Origin: Thalassolituus sp. UBA674
GTDB taxonomy: Bacteria; Pseudomonadota; Gammaproteobacteria; Pseudomonadales; Oceanobacteraceae
Assembly: GCA_002298335.1 (NCBI GenBank)
Contig: DBNK01000036.1
Location: forward strand, 65,609 to 106,075
Direction: 5' to 3'
DNA length: 40,467 nt
The translations under genes and the position numbers were made by a program. Of the stretch, positions 33,614-40,467 are shown one piece after another (within the stretch, counting starts at the first letter, position 1; each line of letters starts with the position of its first letter). The notes below the pieces were generated by a model. It made no database searches. It was not told the DNA's origin and was given only the letters and a program-made list of their open reading frames with translations.

Positions 33614-34931
33614 CCTCTTCGGCGACCAGAAACCCTACGAGCCGCTGGCATCGCGTCTGCGGCCAGCCAGCCTTGATGATTATGTGGGTCAGGCACAGGT
33701 GATCGGTCCGGGGACGCCGCTGCGGCGCGCCCTTGAATCAGGTCAGATCTATTCCCTGATCTTCTGGGGGCCGCCGGGGGTTGGTAAAACGACGTTGGCG
33801 CGGCTGATTGCCCGTCACATTGACGCACGTTTTCTTTCACTCAGCGCTGTCATGTCGGGCGTTAAAGAGATACGCGAAGCTGTGTCCCAGGCCCGTCAAG
33901 CTGCAGCGGAAGGACGCAAAACCCTGCTGTTTATTGATGAGGTTCACCGCTTCAATAAATCCCAGCAGGATGCGTTTCTGCCCTATGTCGAAGACGGCAC
34001 CTTCATTTTTATCGGCGCCACTACGGAAAACCCGTCGTTCGAACTGAATAACGCACTCCTGTCCCGGGCGCAGGTATGCGTCCTTAAGGCACTGACCGAC
34101 GATGAATTGCTGACCGTTCTGCAACGCGGCCTGAGCGAACAGGGCGTCAGTCAGAGTGATCTGCAAGCACTGCAGATCCTGGCCAAAGCTGCCGACGGTG
34201 ACGCCCGGCGTTCGCTGAATCTGCTGGAGCAGGCGCTGCAACTGAATGGCAATCAGCCGCTCAGTGAAGACGATGTGCGGGCTGTTCTGACCGACAGCTT
34301 CCGTCGCTTTGATAAAGGTGGCGACCTCTTTTACGAACAGATTTCCGCCCTGCATAAATCCGTGCGCGGCTCTGATCCTGACGCCTCCCTGTACTGGTAC
34401 GCCCGCATGCTGGATGGCGGCTGCGACCCACTGTACATTGCCCGCCGGGTAGTCCGTATGGCCAGTGAAGACATAGGGAATGCAGATCCGCGTGCACTCA
34501 GCCTGTGTACTTCCGCCTGGGACACTCAGGAGCGTCTTGGCAGTCCGGAAGGGGAGCTGGCCATCGCTCAGGCCATTGTCTACATTGCCTGCGCCCCGAA
34601 AAGCAATGCCGTGTACACCGCCTACAAAGCGGCACGCAAGCTGGTACAGGAAACTCCGGGTTATGACGTTCCCATGCACATCCGCAATGCGCCTACGCGC
34701 CTGATGCAGGATATGGATTATGGGGCAGGCTACCGCTATGCCCACGATGAACCCGGTGCATTTGCGGCCGGAGAGAATTATTTTCCGCCCGAACTGGCTC
34801 ATACCCGGCTTTACCAGCCGACTCCGTATGGGCTGGAGCAGAAAATCTCTGATAAACTCGCCTATCTCAGGCAGCAGAATGCCGCCAGTCCTCAGCAGAG
34901 ATATTCCGACGAGTCAGAAGGAGAGCAGTAA
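33603..34931 (+). CDS. rarA: Replication-associated recombination protein A (RarA/MgsA)
   Basis: A AAA+ ATPase related to clamp-loader subunits that acts at stalled replication forks. The 442 residues contain Walker A GPPGVGKT, Walker B LLFIDEVHRFNKSQQDAFLP and sensor 1 GATTENPSFELNNALLSR. A C-terminal tetramerisation domain follows, with YWYARMLDGGCDPLYIARR. Two starts compete. The ATG at 33603 gives the family N terminus but has no ribosome site. The in-frame TTG at 33591 has AAGGAG eight bases upstream and adds four residues. Both overlap the end of lolA, so coupling is likely. It abuts crcB with no gap. Confidence 0.95.
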   Translation: MAADLFGDQKPYEPLASRLRPASLDDYVGQAQVIGPGTPLRRALESGQIYSLIFWGPPGVGKTTLARLIARHIDARFLSLSAVMSGVKEIREAVSQARQAAAEGRKTLLFIDEVHRFNKSQQDAFLPYVEDGTFIFIGATTENPSFELNNALLSRAQVCVLKALTDDELLTVLQRGLSEQGVSQSDLQALQILAKAADGDARRSLNLLEQALQLNGNQPLSEDDVRAVLTDSFRRFDKGGDLFYEQISALHKSVRGSDPDASLYWYARMLDGGCDPLYIARRVVRMASEDIGNADPRALSLCTSAWDTQERLGSPEGELAIAQAIVYIACAPKSNAVYTAYKAARKLVQETPGYDVPMHIRNAPTRLMQDMDYGAGYRYAHDEPGAFAAGENYFPPELAHTRLYQPTPYGLEQKISDKLAYLRQQNAASPQQRYSDESEGEQ

Positions 34932-35306
34932 ATGGCCTATCTGTGGGTAGCCGCCGGTGGTGCGCTGGGTGCCATGGCACGTTATAGCGTAGTAACACTG
35001 ACGTCGCGTTTTATAGAGCACTCTTTCTTCTACGGCACGCTCATTGCCAATCTTCTGGGTTCATTTGCGATTGGCATGCTGTATGTCTGGCTGGTCGAGC
35101 AACAGCTTGGCAGCAGCTGGTACCGCCCACTGATGATGGTCGGTTTCCTGGGGGCCTTCACAACCTTCTCAACCTTTTCGCTGGATAGCCTGCTGCTTAT
35201 TGAACAGGGGCGTTTCGGCACCTTCGCACTCTACGCCGGCGTCAGTGTCGGTGGTTGCCTGCTGGCTACGCTGGCGGGCATGTGGTTATCAAAATCGGTG
35301 ATATAA
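34932..35306 (+). CDS. crcB: Fluoride ion channel CrcB (Fluc)
   Basis: A 124-residue, four-helix membrane protein that works as a dual-topology dimer exporting fluoride. Family motifs are GGALGAMARYSV, LIANLLGSFAIGML with the pore asparagine, and GFLGAFTTFSTFSLDS with the phenylalanine/threonine/serine track. It lies directly after rarA (no intergenic base) and seven bases before serS. There is therefore no room for a fluoride riboswitch in front of it, and it is presumably expressed constitutively with the operon. Confidence 0.95.
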   Translation: MAYLWVAAGGALGAMARYSVVTLTSRFIEHSFFYGTLIANLLGSFAIGMLYVWLVEQQLGSSWYRPLMMVGFLGAFTTFSTFSLDSLLLIEQGRFGTFALYAGVSVGGCLLATLAGMWLSKSVI

Positions 35307-35313
35307 GAAAACA

Positions 35314-36597
35314 ATGCTGGATATTAAATTTATCCGCGACAATCTCGCGGACGTTAAAGAAGCACTGGCCAGAAAAGGCTATGCACTGGATGACAAGCAA
35401 TTCCTGGCTCTGGATGAATCGCGCAAGACGGCACTGACCCAGGCCCAGACCCTGCAGGCCGAAAAGAAAAAAGCCTCCAAGCAGATTGGCATGCTGATCG
35501 GTCAGGGCATGACCCCTGATGAAGCCAAAGCCAAGGTTATGGGTGGCATCGACGAAGACATCAGCAAGGCGGAAATCGCGGCAAAAGACGCCGAAGCCGC
35601 GCTTAAAGAGCTGATGCTGGGCATTCCGAACGTACCTCATGCCGATGTCCCGGCCGGTGCCGATGAAGACGACAACGTTGAAGTGCTGAAGTGGGGCACC
35701 CCGGGCACATTCAGCTTTGAGCCTAAGGATCATGTCGATCTGGGCGAGCCTTTCGGCCTCAATTTCGATGCGGGTGCCCTGGTTGCCGGATCCCGTTTTG
35801 CGGTGATGAGCGGCAAGATCGCCCGCCTGCACCGGGCCATTACTCAGTTCATGCTGGATACTCATACGGAAGAACACGGCTACGAAGAAACCTACGTACC
35901 GTATCTGGTCAACCGCCAGGCACTGGAAGGCACTGGCCAGCTGCCGAAGTTTGAGGAAGACCTGTTCCGCATTCCTCAGGCTCAGGGCGATAAAGATCTC
36001 TACCTGATTCCCACCGCGGAAGTGCCGGTGACCAACCTGCTGCGTGATGCGGTGAATGACACTGCATTGCCGGTGAAGAAAGTGGCTCACACGCCGTGCT
36101 TCCGCAGTGAAGCAGGCTCGTATGGCCGGGATACACGCGGCATGATCCGTCAGCATCAGTTCGACAAAGTTGAGCTTGTGCAATTTGTGCATGCTGACCA
36201 ATCCGACGCCGCACTGGAAGAACTGACCAGCCACGCTGAAGCTATCCTGCAGAAGCTGGAGCTGCCTTACCGCAAGGTCATTCTCTGTGGTGGTGATCTG
36301 GGCTTCTCGGCCGCCAAAACCTACGATCTCGAAGTATGGCTGCCCGGGCAGCAGAAGTACCGTGAGATATCTTCCTGCAGCACATTCGGTGACTACCAGG
36401 CACGTCGCATGCAAGCCCGCTGGCGCAACCCGGCAACCGGTAAACCGGAGCTGTTGCATACCCTCAATGGCTCAGGTCTTGCCGTTGGCCGCACACTCGT
36501 CGCCATTCTGGAAAATTATCAGCAGGCCGATGGCAGTATCCGTATTCCGGCCGCCCTGCAGCCTTATATGGGCGGCCTTGAGGTGATCTGCGCATGA
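35314..36597 (+). CDS. serS: Seryl-tRNA synthetase
   Basis: Charges tRNA-Ser (and tRNA-Sec where present) with serine. It has 427 residues. The N-terminal helical arm (about residues 25-105, charged and coiled-coil) contacts the long variable loop of tRNA-Ser. The class II catalytic core has motif 2 FRSEAGSYGRDTRGMIRQHQ and motif 3 HTLNGSGLAVGRTLVAILEN, with SSCSTFGDYQARRMQ for serine binding. It ends overlapping cysG by four bases. A tRNA-Ser gene begins 4 kb downstream in the same window. Confidence 0.97.
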   Translation: MLDIKFIRDNLADVKEALARKGYALDDKQFLALDESRKTALTQAQTLQAEKKKASKQIGMLIGQGMTPDEAKAKVMGGIDEDISKAEIAAKDAEAALKELMLGIPNVPHADVPAGADEDDNVEVLKWGTPGTFSFEPKDHVDLGEPFGLNFDAGALVAGSRFAVMSGKIARLHRAITQFMLDTHTEEHGYEETYVPYLVNRQALEGTGQLPKFEEDLFRIPQAQGDKDLYLIPTAEVPVTNLLRDAVNDTALPVKKVAHTPCFRSEAGSYGRDTRGMIRQHQFDKVELVQFVHADQSDAALEELTSHAEAILQKLELPYRKVILCGGDLGFSAAKTYDLEVWLPGQQKYREISSCSTFGDYQARRMQARWRNPATGKPELLHTLNGSGLAVGRTLVAILENYQQADGSIRIPAALQPYMGGLEVICA

Positions 36598-37964
36598 TGA
36601 CATTGCCGTTGGTGCTGAATGGCAGTCATTGTGTCTTTATCATCATCGGCGGTGGCCAGGTGGCGGCGCGCAAGGTCCGAACTCTGGTTGCCTCCGGGGC
36701 CTCGGTCACTGTTATTGCCCCATCCGTGACTGATGACATTCAGGTGCTGGCCAGTGAAGGGAAGCTGACGCTTGAATTGCGCCCTGCGGGTACTGATGAA
36801 ATCTATCAGGCGGGCAGTTACGTGGTGCTGGCAACCGACGACGAACAGGTCAACGCCCTGCAGGCGCAACGCGCACGGCAAGCCGGAGCACTGGTGTGCC
36901 GTACCGACGAACCGGACGGTAATGATTTCATATTTCCGGCCGTGGTCGACCGCTCACCATTGACTGTTGCCATCTCGACCAGCGGAGCTACACCGGCTCT
37001 GACCCGCAGCGTGCGGGAGCGGATCGAAGCCTTTCTGCCTCAGGATTACTCCATACTGGCGCGCTGGATGGAAGATCTGCGTTCCAGGCTGCGCAGCGAG
37101 GGCAGCCAGCACGACCGTGCCAATTTCTGGCGGCAATGGATGCGTTCTCAGGCACCGGAGCAGATTCTGGCCCGGCGCCCGGATATTGCTCAGGCCATTA
37201 CTGATGACCTGCTGTCCGGAAAAGAACCGGACCGTGGCGAAGTGTTTCTGGTTGGAGCAGGCCCCGGCGACCCGGACCTGCTGACGTTCCGCGCCCTGCG
37301 CCTGATCCAGATGGCAGACGTGGTTTTTTATGACCGCCTGGTCGGTGAGCGCATTATTGATCTTCTGCCCGCTGCTGCTGAGAAATTCTATGTCGGCAAA
37401 GCCCGCAGCGATCATGCCGTACCACAGGATGACATCAATCAGCTGCTGGTTGATGAAGCCCTGAAGGGCAAGCGTGTTCTGCGCTTAAAAGGCGGCGACC
37501 CCTTTATTTTCGGGCGCGGTGGTGAGGAGATCGAGCAGATTTCAGCATCCGGTATTCCCTTTCAGGTGGTACCGGGTATTACCGCCGCCAGTGGTTGCGC
37601 GTCTTACGCCGGCATTCCGCTGACGCATCGCGATCATGCCCAGAGCGTACGCTTTGTCACCGGCCATCTGCGCAATGGCACCTGCAACCTGCCGTGGAAT
37701 GAGCTGATTCATCCTTCTCAGACTCTGGTTATCTATATGGGACTGGTTGGCTTGCCATACATCTGCGAACAGCTGATTGCTCATGGCATGCCGGCTGATA
37801 CACCGGTTGCTCTGGTAGAAAAGGGGACTCTGCCGGATCAGAAGGTGCACACCGGCACACTGGCAAGTATGCCGGGGTATGTCGAAGGACGGGAGATTCA
37901 TGCACCGACCCTGACAATCGTCGGATCTGTGGTTACGCTCAGAGAGAAGCTCAGCTGGCGCTGA
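36594..37964 (+). CDS. cysG: Siroheme synthase CysG (trifunctional)
   Basis: Converts uroporphyrinogen III to siroheme, the cofactor of sulfite and nitrite reductases. The 456 residues form two parts. CysGB (about 1-205) is the NAD-dependent precorrin-2 dehydrogenase/ferrochelatase, with IIIGGGQVAARKV and VAISTSGATPALTR, where the serine is the regulated position in Salmonella. CysGA (about 215-456) is the S-adenosylmethionine uroporphyrinogen methyltransferase, with LVGAGPGDPDLLT, RLKGGDPFIFGRGGEE and VVPGITAASGCASYAGIPLTHRD. The full fusion is intact. It overlaps serS by four bases and is last in the ftsK run. Confidence 0.97.
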   Translation: MMTLPLVLNGSHCVFIIIGGGQVAARKVRTLVASGASVTVIAPSVTDDIQVLASEGKLTLELRPAGTDEIYQAGSYVVLATDDEQVNALQAQRARQAGALVCRTDEPDGNDFIFPAVVDRSPLTVAISTSGATPALTRSVRERIEAFLPQDYSILARWMEDLRSRLRSEGSQHDRANFWRQWMRSQAPEQILARRPDIAQAITDDLLSGKEPDRGEVFLVGAGPGDPDLLTFRALRLIQMADVVFYDRLVGERIIDLLPAAAEKFYVGKARSDHAVPQDDINQLLVDEALKGKRVLRLKGGDPFIFGRGGEEIEQISASGIPFQVVPGITAASGCASYAGIPLTHRDHAQSVRFVTGHLRNGTCNLPWNELIHPSQTLVIYMGLVGLPYICEQLIAHGMPADTPVALVEKGTLPDQKVHTGTLASMPGYVEGREIHAPTLTIVGSVVTLREKLSWR

Positions 37965-37993
37965 GCGGCCTTTCAATAGAGCATAGAAGCCTT

Positions 37994-38021
37994 ATCAGTC
38001 TGCTCAGGAGAGCAGGCTGAT
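37994..38021. terminator. Hairpin between cysG and ybiB
   Basis: ATCAG and CTGCTC pair with GAGCAG and CTGAT around an AGGA loop, with one T/G mismatch, giving 11 paired bases. The ybiB stop codon lies in the loop region. It separates two convergent operons. There is no clear T-tract. Confidence 0.6.
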
Positions 38022-38972
38022 GTCTCGGCGGTCCCAGGCGGCGCGGCAATCACTGAGCGCGCTGTCGAGATCGGAACTGCGGCGGATGGTACACAGTGCC
38101 AGCGCTGCGGTGTTCAACACGGCTGCCTGGCCGTAGTCACTGGAATAGTCTCCCTGCCAGAACTGTTTTAGCAGTTGTGGATCGGGCGTTTCCGGCTTTT
38201 CGGCGTAATGGCTGGCTTCATTCAGGATTTCGATGTCACCTGAGGCATCATGGAAACGGAAGCTGGCCACACAACGACGCTCCGGATTCACTTCAAACTC
38301 CCCACCTTCACCTTTGATCACCATGGCATCATCCTGATTCAGCTCAGCTGCTCCGAGATGTATGTTTTTATAGTTCGGATGAAAAATGCCCTGAACCGCA
38401 GGTACACCTTCTGGCGCAATGGTTTTCAGAATGGTATTTACCGGTGAGCGCACGCCCAGAATGGCCTTCAGGCCCAGCCATTGCTGCAGACTGGAGTGAA
38501 TTTCAGCGCAGGGCAGGTATACCAGAGCGTCTGTGGTTGCAGCCAGAGACTCCCGGGTTACCGCGGGCAAACCCAGTGCGTTGAATACTTCATGGGAATA
38601 AACGCGCCCCTCCGTATGGGCCAGGGTGCCGTGTACCAGTATGCGGTAGCCCATCTGCGTCAGCAGCAGGGCGGACAGCATCCACCACATAGGTTGACGG
38701 CGCTTGCCCGCATAGCTGGACCAGACCAGATCAAAGTTCTGCGCGCCCTCCGGCCAGCAGGGGTTGATCGCCCGGGCAAAGCCTGCAATCTCATCCGGTG
38801 TTTCTTCCAGAACCCGTAACAGCATCAGCACCGCACCCAACTGCTCAGGAGCGTAGTCTCCCGACAGAAAGTGGCTCATGGTGAATTCGGCTTCTTCTGC
38901 CGTCATGTTGCGGCTGGCATTTTTGCCACGGGCCAGAATGCGCACGTAATCAGCGAGAGGGTGTTTGTTCAC
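38004..38972 (-). CDS. ybiB: YbiB/TrpD2-family protein (anthranilate phosphoribosyltransferase fold)
   Basis: A 322-residue protein of the TrpD2/YbiB family, which shares the fold of anthranilate phosphoribosyltransferase and nucleoside phosphorylase class III but is not a tryptophan enzyme. Visible are an N-terminal helical domain with FTMSHFLSGDYAPEQLGAVLMLLR, then VWSSYAGKRRQP, where TrpD has a PRPP-binding glycine loop that is altered here. HGTLAHTEGRVYSHEVFNALG, LGVRSPVNTILKTIAP and VIKGEGGEFEVNPER follow. The E. coli homologue binds nucleic acids. The start overlaps the tusE stop by ATGA, making it part of the tusDCBE operon. Confidence 0.88.
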   Translation of the reverse strand: MNKHPLADYVRILARGKNASRNMTAEEAEFTMSHFLSGDYAPEQLGAVLMLLRVLEETPDEIAGFARAINPCWPEGAQNFDLVWSSYAGKRRQPMWWMLSALLLTQMGYRILVHGTLAHTEGRVYSHEVFNALGLPAVTRESLAATTDALVYLPCAEIHSSLQQWLGLKAILGVRSPVNTILKTIAPEGVPAVQGIFHPNYKNIHLGAAELNQDDAMVIKGEGGEFEVNPERRCVASFRFHDASGDIEILNEASHYAEKPETPDPQLLKQFWQGDYSSDYGQAAVLNTAALALCTIRRSSDLDSALSDCRAAWDRRDISLLS

Positions 38973-39277
38973 AGGCAGTTCTCCGGCCGGGGCAGTCCGG
39001 CAATTTTTGCCGCCAGCTTGGCGGGGCTGCCGGGAAAGAGTGTCATCAGGTAAATACTGGTGCTTTTATCAGCGCCCAGCTTATCTTTGAGGTAGCGGGT
39101 CAGCGGGCGCATGGCCGGAGACAGATCAAACTCAGCGTAAAAGTCACGCAGTGCATAGAGCACTTCCCAGTGCGCATCACTCAGGATGATCTGCTCACCG
39201 GCAGCCAGCTCGGAGGCCACCTCCGGTGACCAGTCGGCGAGATGGAGCAGAAACCCGTCCTTGTCCGTTGCGATCAC
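38969..39277 (-). CDS. tusE: Sulfur relay protein TusE (DsrC family)
   Basis: Receives persulfide sulfur from TusD and presents it to MnmA for 2-thiolation of tRNA U34. The 102 residues show the family pattern TDKDGFLLHLADWSPEVASELA, LSDAHWEVLYALRDFYAEFDLSP and MRPLTRYLKDKLGADKSTSIYLMTLFPGSPAKLAAKIAGLP (an abbreviated run of short blocks). The sulfur-carrying penultimate Cys101 is in PENCL. The second upstream cysteine of true dissimilatory DsrC is absent, which fits TusE. It overlaps tusB and ybiB by ATGA on either side. Confidence 0.93.
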   Translation of the reverse strand: MIATDKDGFLLHLADWSPEVASELAAGEQIILSDAHWEVLYALRDFYAEFDLSPAMRPLTRYLKDKLGADKSTSIYLMTLFPGSPAKLAAKIAGLPRPENCL

Positions 39278-39537
39278 AGCCAGCTCACCTGATTATCGAA
39301 GGAGAGGGTAAGGTTCAGCCATTCTTCATCCTGGATCAGGCGGACGTCCTGCGGATAACTCAGGCCACGCACCGCGGCATCCTGACTCAGTACATAGCAA
39401 GGTACGGAGTCCGGAATCTCCGGGAACAGGTAGCAGCCGTCGGAAGCCAGCAGAATGGCATCACCCGGTGCAGTCAACTCAGGTAACGCTGCGATACCCG
39501 ATGCGGAAGACGCAAGAATCAGATGCAATGTCGTCAT
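39274..39537 (-). CDS. tusB: Sulfur relay protein TusB
   Basis: An 87-residue subunit of the TusBCD heterohexamer (DsrH family) that relays sulfur from TusA to TusE. The N terminus MTTLHLILASSASGIAAL and the central DAILLASDGCYLF match the family; the C terminus (LSFDNQVSWL) is short and typical. The order tusD-tusC-tusB-tusE is conserved. It begins one base after tusC and overlaps tusE by ATGA. Taken alone its sequence is weakly conserved; the operon settles the call. Confidence 0.88.
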   Translation of the reverse strand: MTTLHLILASSASGIAALPELTAPGDAILLASDGCYLFPEIPDSVPCYVLSQDAAVRGLSYPQDVRLIQDEEWLNLTLSFDNQVSWL

Positions 39538-39538
39538 A

Positions 39539-39871
39539 TCAGAAAGTCACCACCTGACGCCCGGCGATCCACGCGGCGGGATCTTTCAGTGCCGGGAAAC
39601 GTTCGTCATCAAAGGGGACGTCACCCATCACAGACCCTGAGATCCGGGCCACTTCATCAATGCCATACATGGGCAGGGCCGCCAGCAGTTTCTCAGGGTT
39701 CTTCCCCGCAGGCTTGCGTGGCTGCTGCCCGGCCGTCAGCCAATAAAGGCCCCGGCCGCTGAACAACACCCGCACATCCAGATCAAACGCCGCCATGGCC
39801 AGAGCGTACTCCAGAGCTTCACAGTCCGGCGTGGGCGGGGTGGTGATGTGTATCAGCAGGGGCAGACTCAT
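39539..39871 (-). CDS. tusC: Sulfur relay protein TusC
   Basis: A 110-residue DsrF-family subunit of the TusBCD complex. LIHITTPPTPDCEALEYALAMAAFDLDVRVLFSG is the usual DsrE/F-fold start (given here for its ALAMAAFD core). GIDEVARISGSV matches the conserved region before the C terminus. It overlaps tusD by one base (TGATG) and tusB follows after one base. TusC has a structural role in the hexamer; the sulfur cysteine is in TusD. Confidence 0.88.
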   Translation of the reverse strand: MSLPLLIHITTPPTPDCEALEYALAMAAFDLDVRVLFSGRGLYWLTAGQQPRKPAGKNPEKLLAALPMYGIDEVARISGSVMGDVPFDDERFPALKDPAAWIAGRQVVTF

Positions 39872-40257
39872 CAGAATTGTACGATCCGTTCGCTGTCGAG
39901 GCTGGCTTCGGCCATTTCACCCAGGCCGGCAAGGCAGAACGCCGGATGCAGGCAGTCATCCCGGAGCTGATAGCGGTCACGCTCTGTCGCATCGCTCAGG
40001 CCACGGCGCAGGCTGTTGGCAATGCAGCAGATCAGAGGTACTCCGGTCTGCGCCGCAAATTCCGACCACAGGGTGGCGATGTTTTCCTGTCCTTGCGGAG
40101 CCTGTTGATTGCGGTTGGCAGCCAATACAGCATCGCCATAAAAGAACACCCGCAGCAGAGATTCCTGCTTTGCCGCCTGTTGCGCAAAGCGCAGTGCCAG
40201 CTGATGCCGGTCGCCGGTAAAAGGGGAGCTGGTAATCAACAGAGTGAACGCGGGCAT
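39871..40257 (-). CDS. tusD: Sulfur relay protein TusD
   Basis: Sulfur-accepting subunit of TusBCD (DsrE family). The 128 residues equal the E. coli length. The persulfide cysteine corresponds to Cys78 in LICCIANSLRRG, next to a second Cys77. LGEMAEASLDSERIVQF is the conserved C terminus. The ATG at 40257 (MPAFTLLITSSPFTG) is chosen. A TTG at 40296 would add 13 residues, but it overlaps the -10 box of the promoter found at 40296-40324, which argues against it. It is the first gene of the tusDCBE-ybiB operon. TusA is not in this window. Confidence 0.92.
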   Translation of the reverse strand: MPAFTLLITSSPFTGDRHQLALRFAQQAAKQESLLRVFFYGDAVLAANRNQQAPQGQENIATLWSEFAAQTGVPLICCIANSLRRGLSDATERDRYQLRDDCLHPAFCLAGLGEMAEASLDSERIVQF

Positions 40258-40295
40258 CTCAGGACTGGCACAGTGGTATTGTCGGATATCAGGCA

Positions 40296-40324
40296 ATTCT
40301 AAAGTCAGATGCCCGGGTTTGAAA
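40296..40324 (-). promoter_or_regulatory. Putative sigma70 promoter of the tusDCBE-ybiB operon
   Basis: On the minus strand TTTCAA and TAGAAT are exactly 17 bases apart, the -10 matching 5 of 6 consensus bases. Transcription would begin near 40289, giving a leader of about 30 bases before the tusD ATG at 40257. Confidence 0.5.
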
Positions 40325-40404
40325 CAGCTGACGCGTCATGGTCTCTTCCAAAGTCATCGCTGCTGTACATTTTCTGCCCTAGTTGTTTGATTTTACAAAA
40401 AAAG

Positions 40405-40432
40405 TTGACGTGCCCATTTTAAAAGATAATAT
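40405..40432 (+). promoter_or_regulatory. Strong promoter of the tRNA-Ser gene
   Basis: TTGACG and TAATAT are 16 bases apart, preceded by an A-rich run (40396-40403) resembling an UP element. A GC-rich discriminator (GCGCC) follows the -10, as in stringently controlled stable-RNA promoters. The tRNA begins 12 bases after the -10. Confidence 0.75.
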
Positions 40433-40443
40433 ATGCGCCTTCC

Positions 40444-40467
40444 GGAGGGATGGCTGAGCGGTTGAAA
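40444..40467 (+). tRNA. tRNA-Ser, 5' part only (runs off the window)
   Basis: GGAGGGATGGCTGAGCGGTT followed by GAAA is the acceptor strand, positions 8-9 (TG), the D-arm start GCTGAGCGGTTGAAA and nothing further. This pattern is characteristic of class II serine tRNAs; leucine tRNAs differ in the D-loop. The anticodon lies outside the window. The strong promoter just upstream supports a real gene. Confidence 0.8.

Noticed and set aside
33837..34802. Minus-strand open frame of 321 codons
   Set aside because: Antisense shadow of rarA with no recognisable motif.
34900..34932. Fluoride riboswitch upstream of crcB
   Set aside because: crcB starts directly after rarA; no space and no matching structure.
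35266..36459. Minus-strand open frame of 397 codons covering nearly all of serS
   Set aside because: Striking length, but serS is intact on the other strand. The frame also overlaps crcB, lacks a ribosome site, and has no family features. Stop depletion explains it.

Overview
This window is a stretch of chromosomal core genome from a gammaproteobacterium. Protein sequences and gene order resemble Pseudomonadales/Oceanospirillales, i.e. a pseudomonad or a marine relative of the Thalassolituus/Oceanobacter kind. Three conserved blocks support this: rluE-nudJ-mnmA-hflD divergent from a monomeric NADP-isocitrate dehydrogenase; cspD/clpS-clpA/infA-ate-aat; and ftsK-lolA-rarA-crcB-serS-cysG followed by tusDCBE-ybiB. 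The placement is inferred from recognised proteins and remembered synteny, not from a search. No insertion sequence, prophage, integrase, CRISPR array or toxin-antitoxin pair was seen. Coding density is very high. No gene-free stretch exceeds 300 bases; the longest (2416-2650, 23074-23282, 25847-26029, 40258-40443) hold the promoters and hairpins listed.

Layout. 1-2009: the N-terminal third of metH, divergent from nfuA. 2110-4314: a PilZ protein divergent from a response-regulator/PP2C phosphatase and a STAS protein, forming an RssB/RssC-like partner switch. 4410-8634: gpsA, a DUF4389 membrane protein, sixA, two alpha/beta hydrolases and a DUF1461 membrane protein, closely packed on the plus strand. 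8669-10863: a membrane-anchored LytTR regulator divergent from an acyltransferase-3 protein, with a direct repeat between them. 10818-13448: a minus-strand operon of a small basic protein, rlmG, a DUF416-like protein and rluA. 13611-17370: an AEC transporter, then apbE, nqrM and sthA without the nqr structural genes. 17426-22408: terB-like/tal, an exported rhodanese, and dusA, hflD, mnmA, nudJ. 22474-25511: rluE and icd. 25592-30390: cspD, clpS, clpA, infA, ate, aat. 30449-37964: the ftsK-to-cysG run. 38004-40257: the tusDCBE-ybiB operon. 40444-40467: the first bases of a serine tRNA.

How the genes work together. Three functions recur. RNA modification: MnmA and TusBCDE (2-thiouridine at U34), DusA (dihydrouridine), RluA, RluE and RlmG. 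Protein turnover by the N-degron pathway: Aat, Ate/Bpt, ClpS and ClpA. Redox and NADPH balance: SthA, Icd, Tal, and ApbE/NqrM, which serve Na+-NQR. Most same-strand neighbours overlap by 1-4 bases (ATGA, GTGA, TGATG), so translational coupling is common.

I found no convincing wholly new system. The best leads are the PilZ-RssB-RssC locus, the LytTR regulator with its 20-bp-phased direct repeat, the coupling of YbiB to the Tus sulfur relay, apbE-nqrM separated from nqr, and the hairpin in front of the cspD ribosome binding site.
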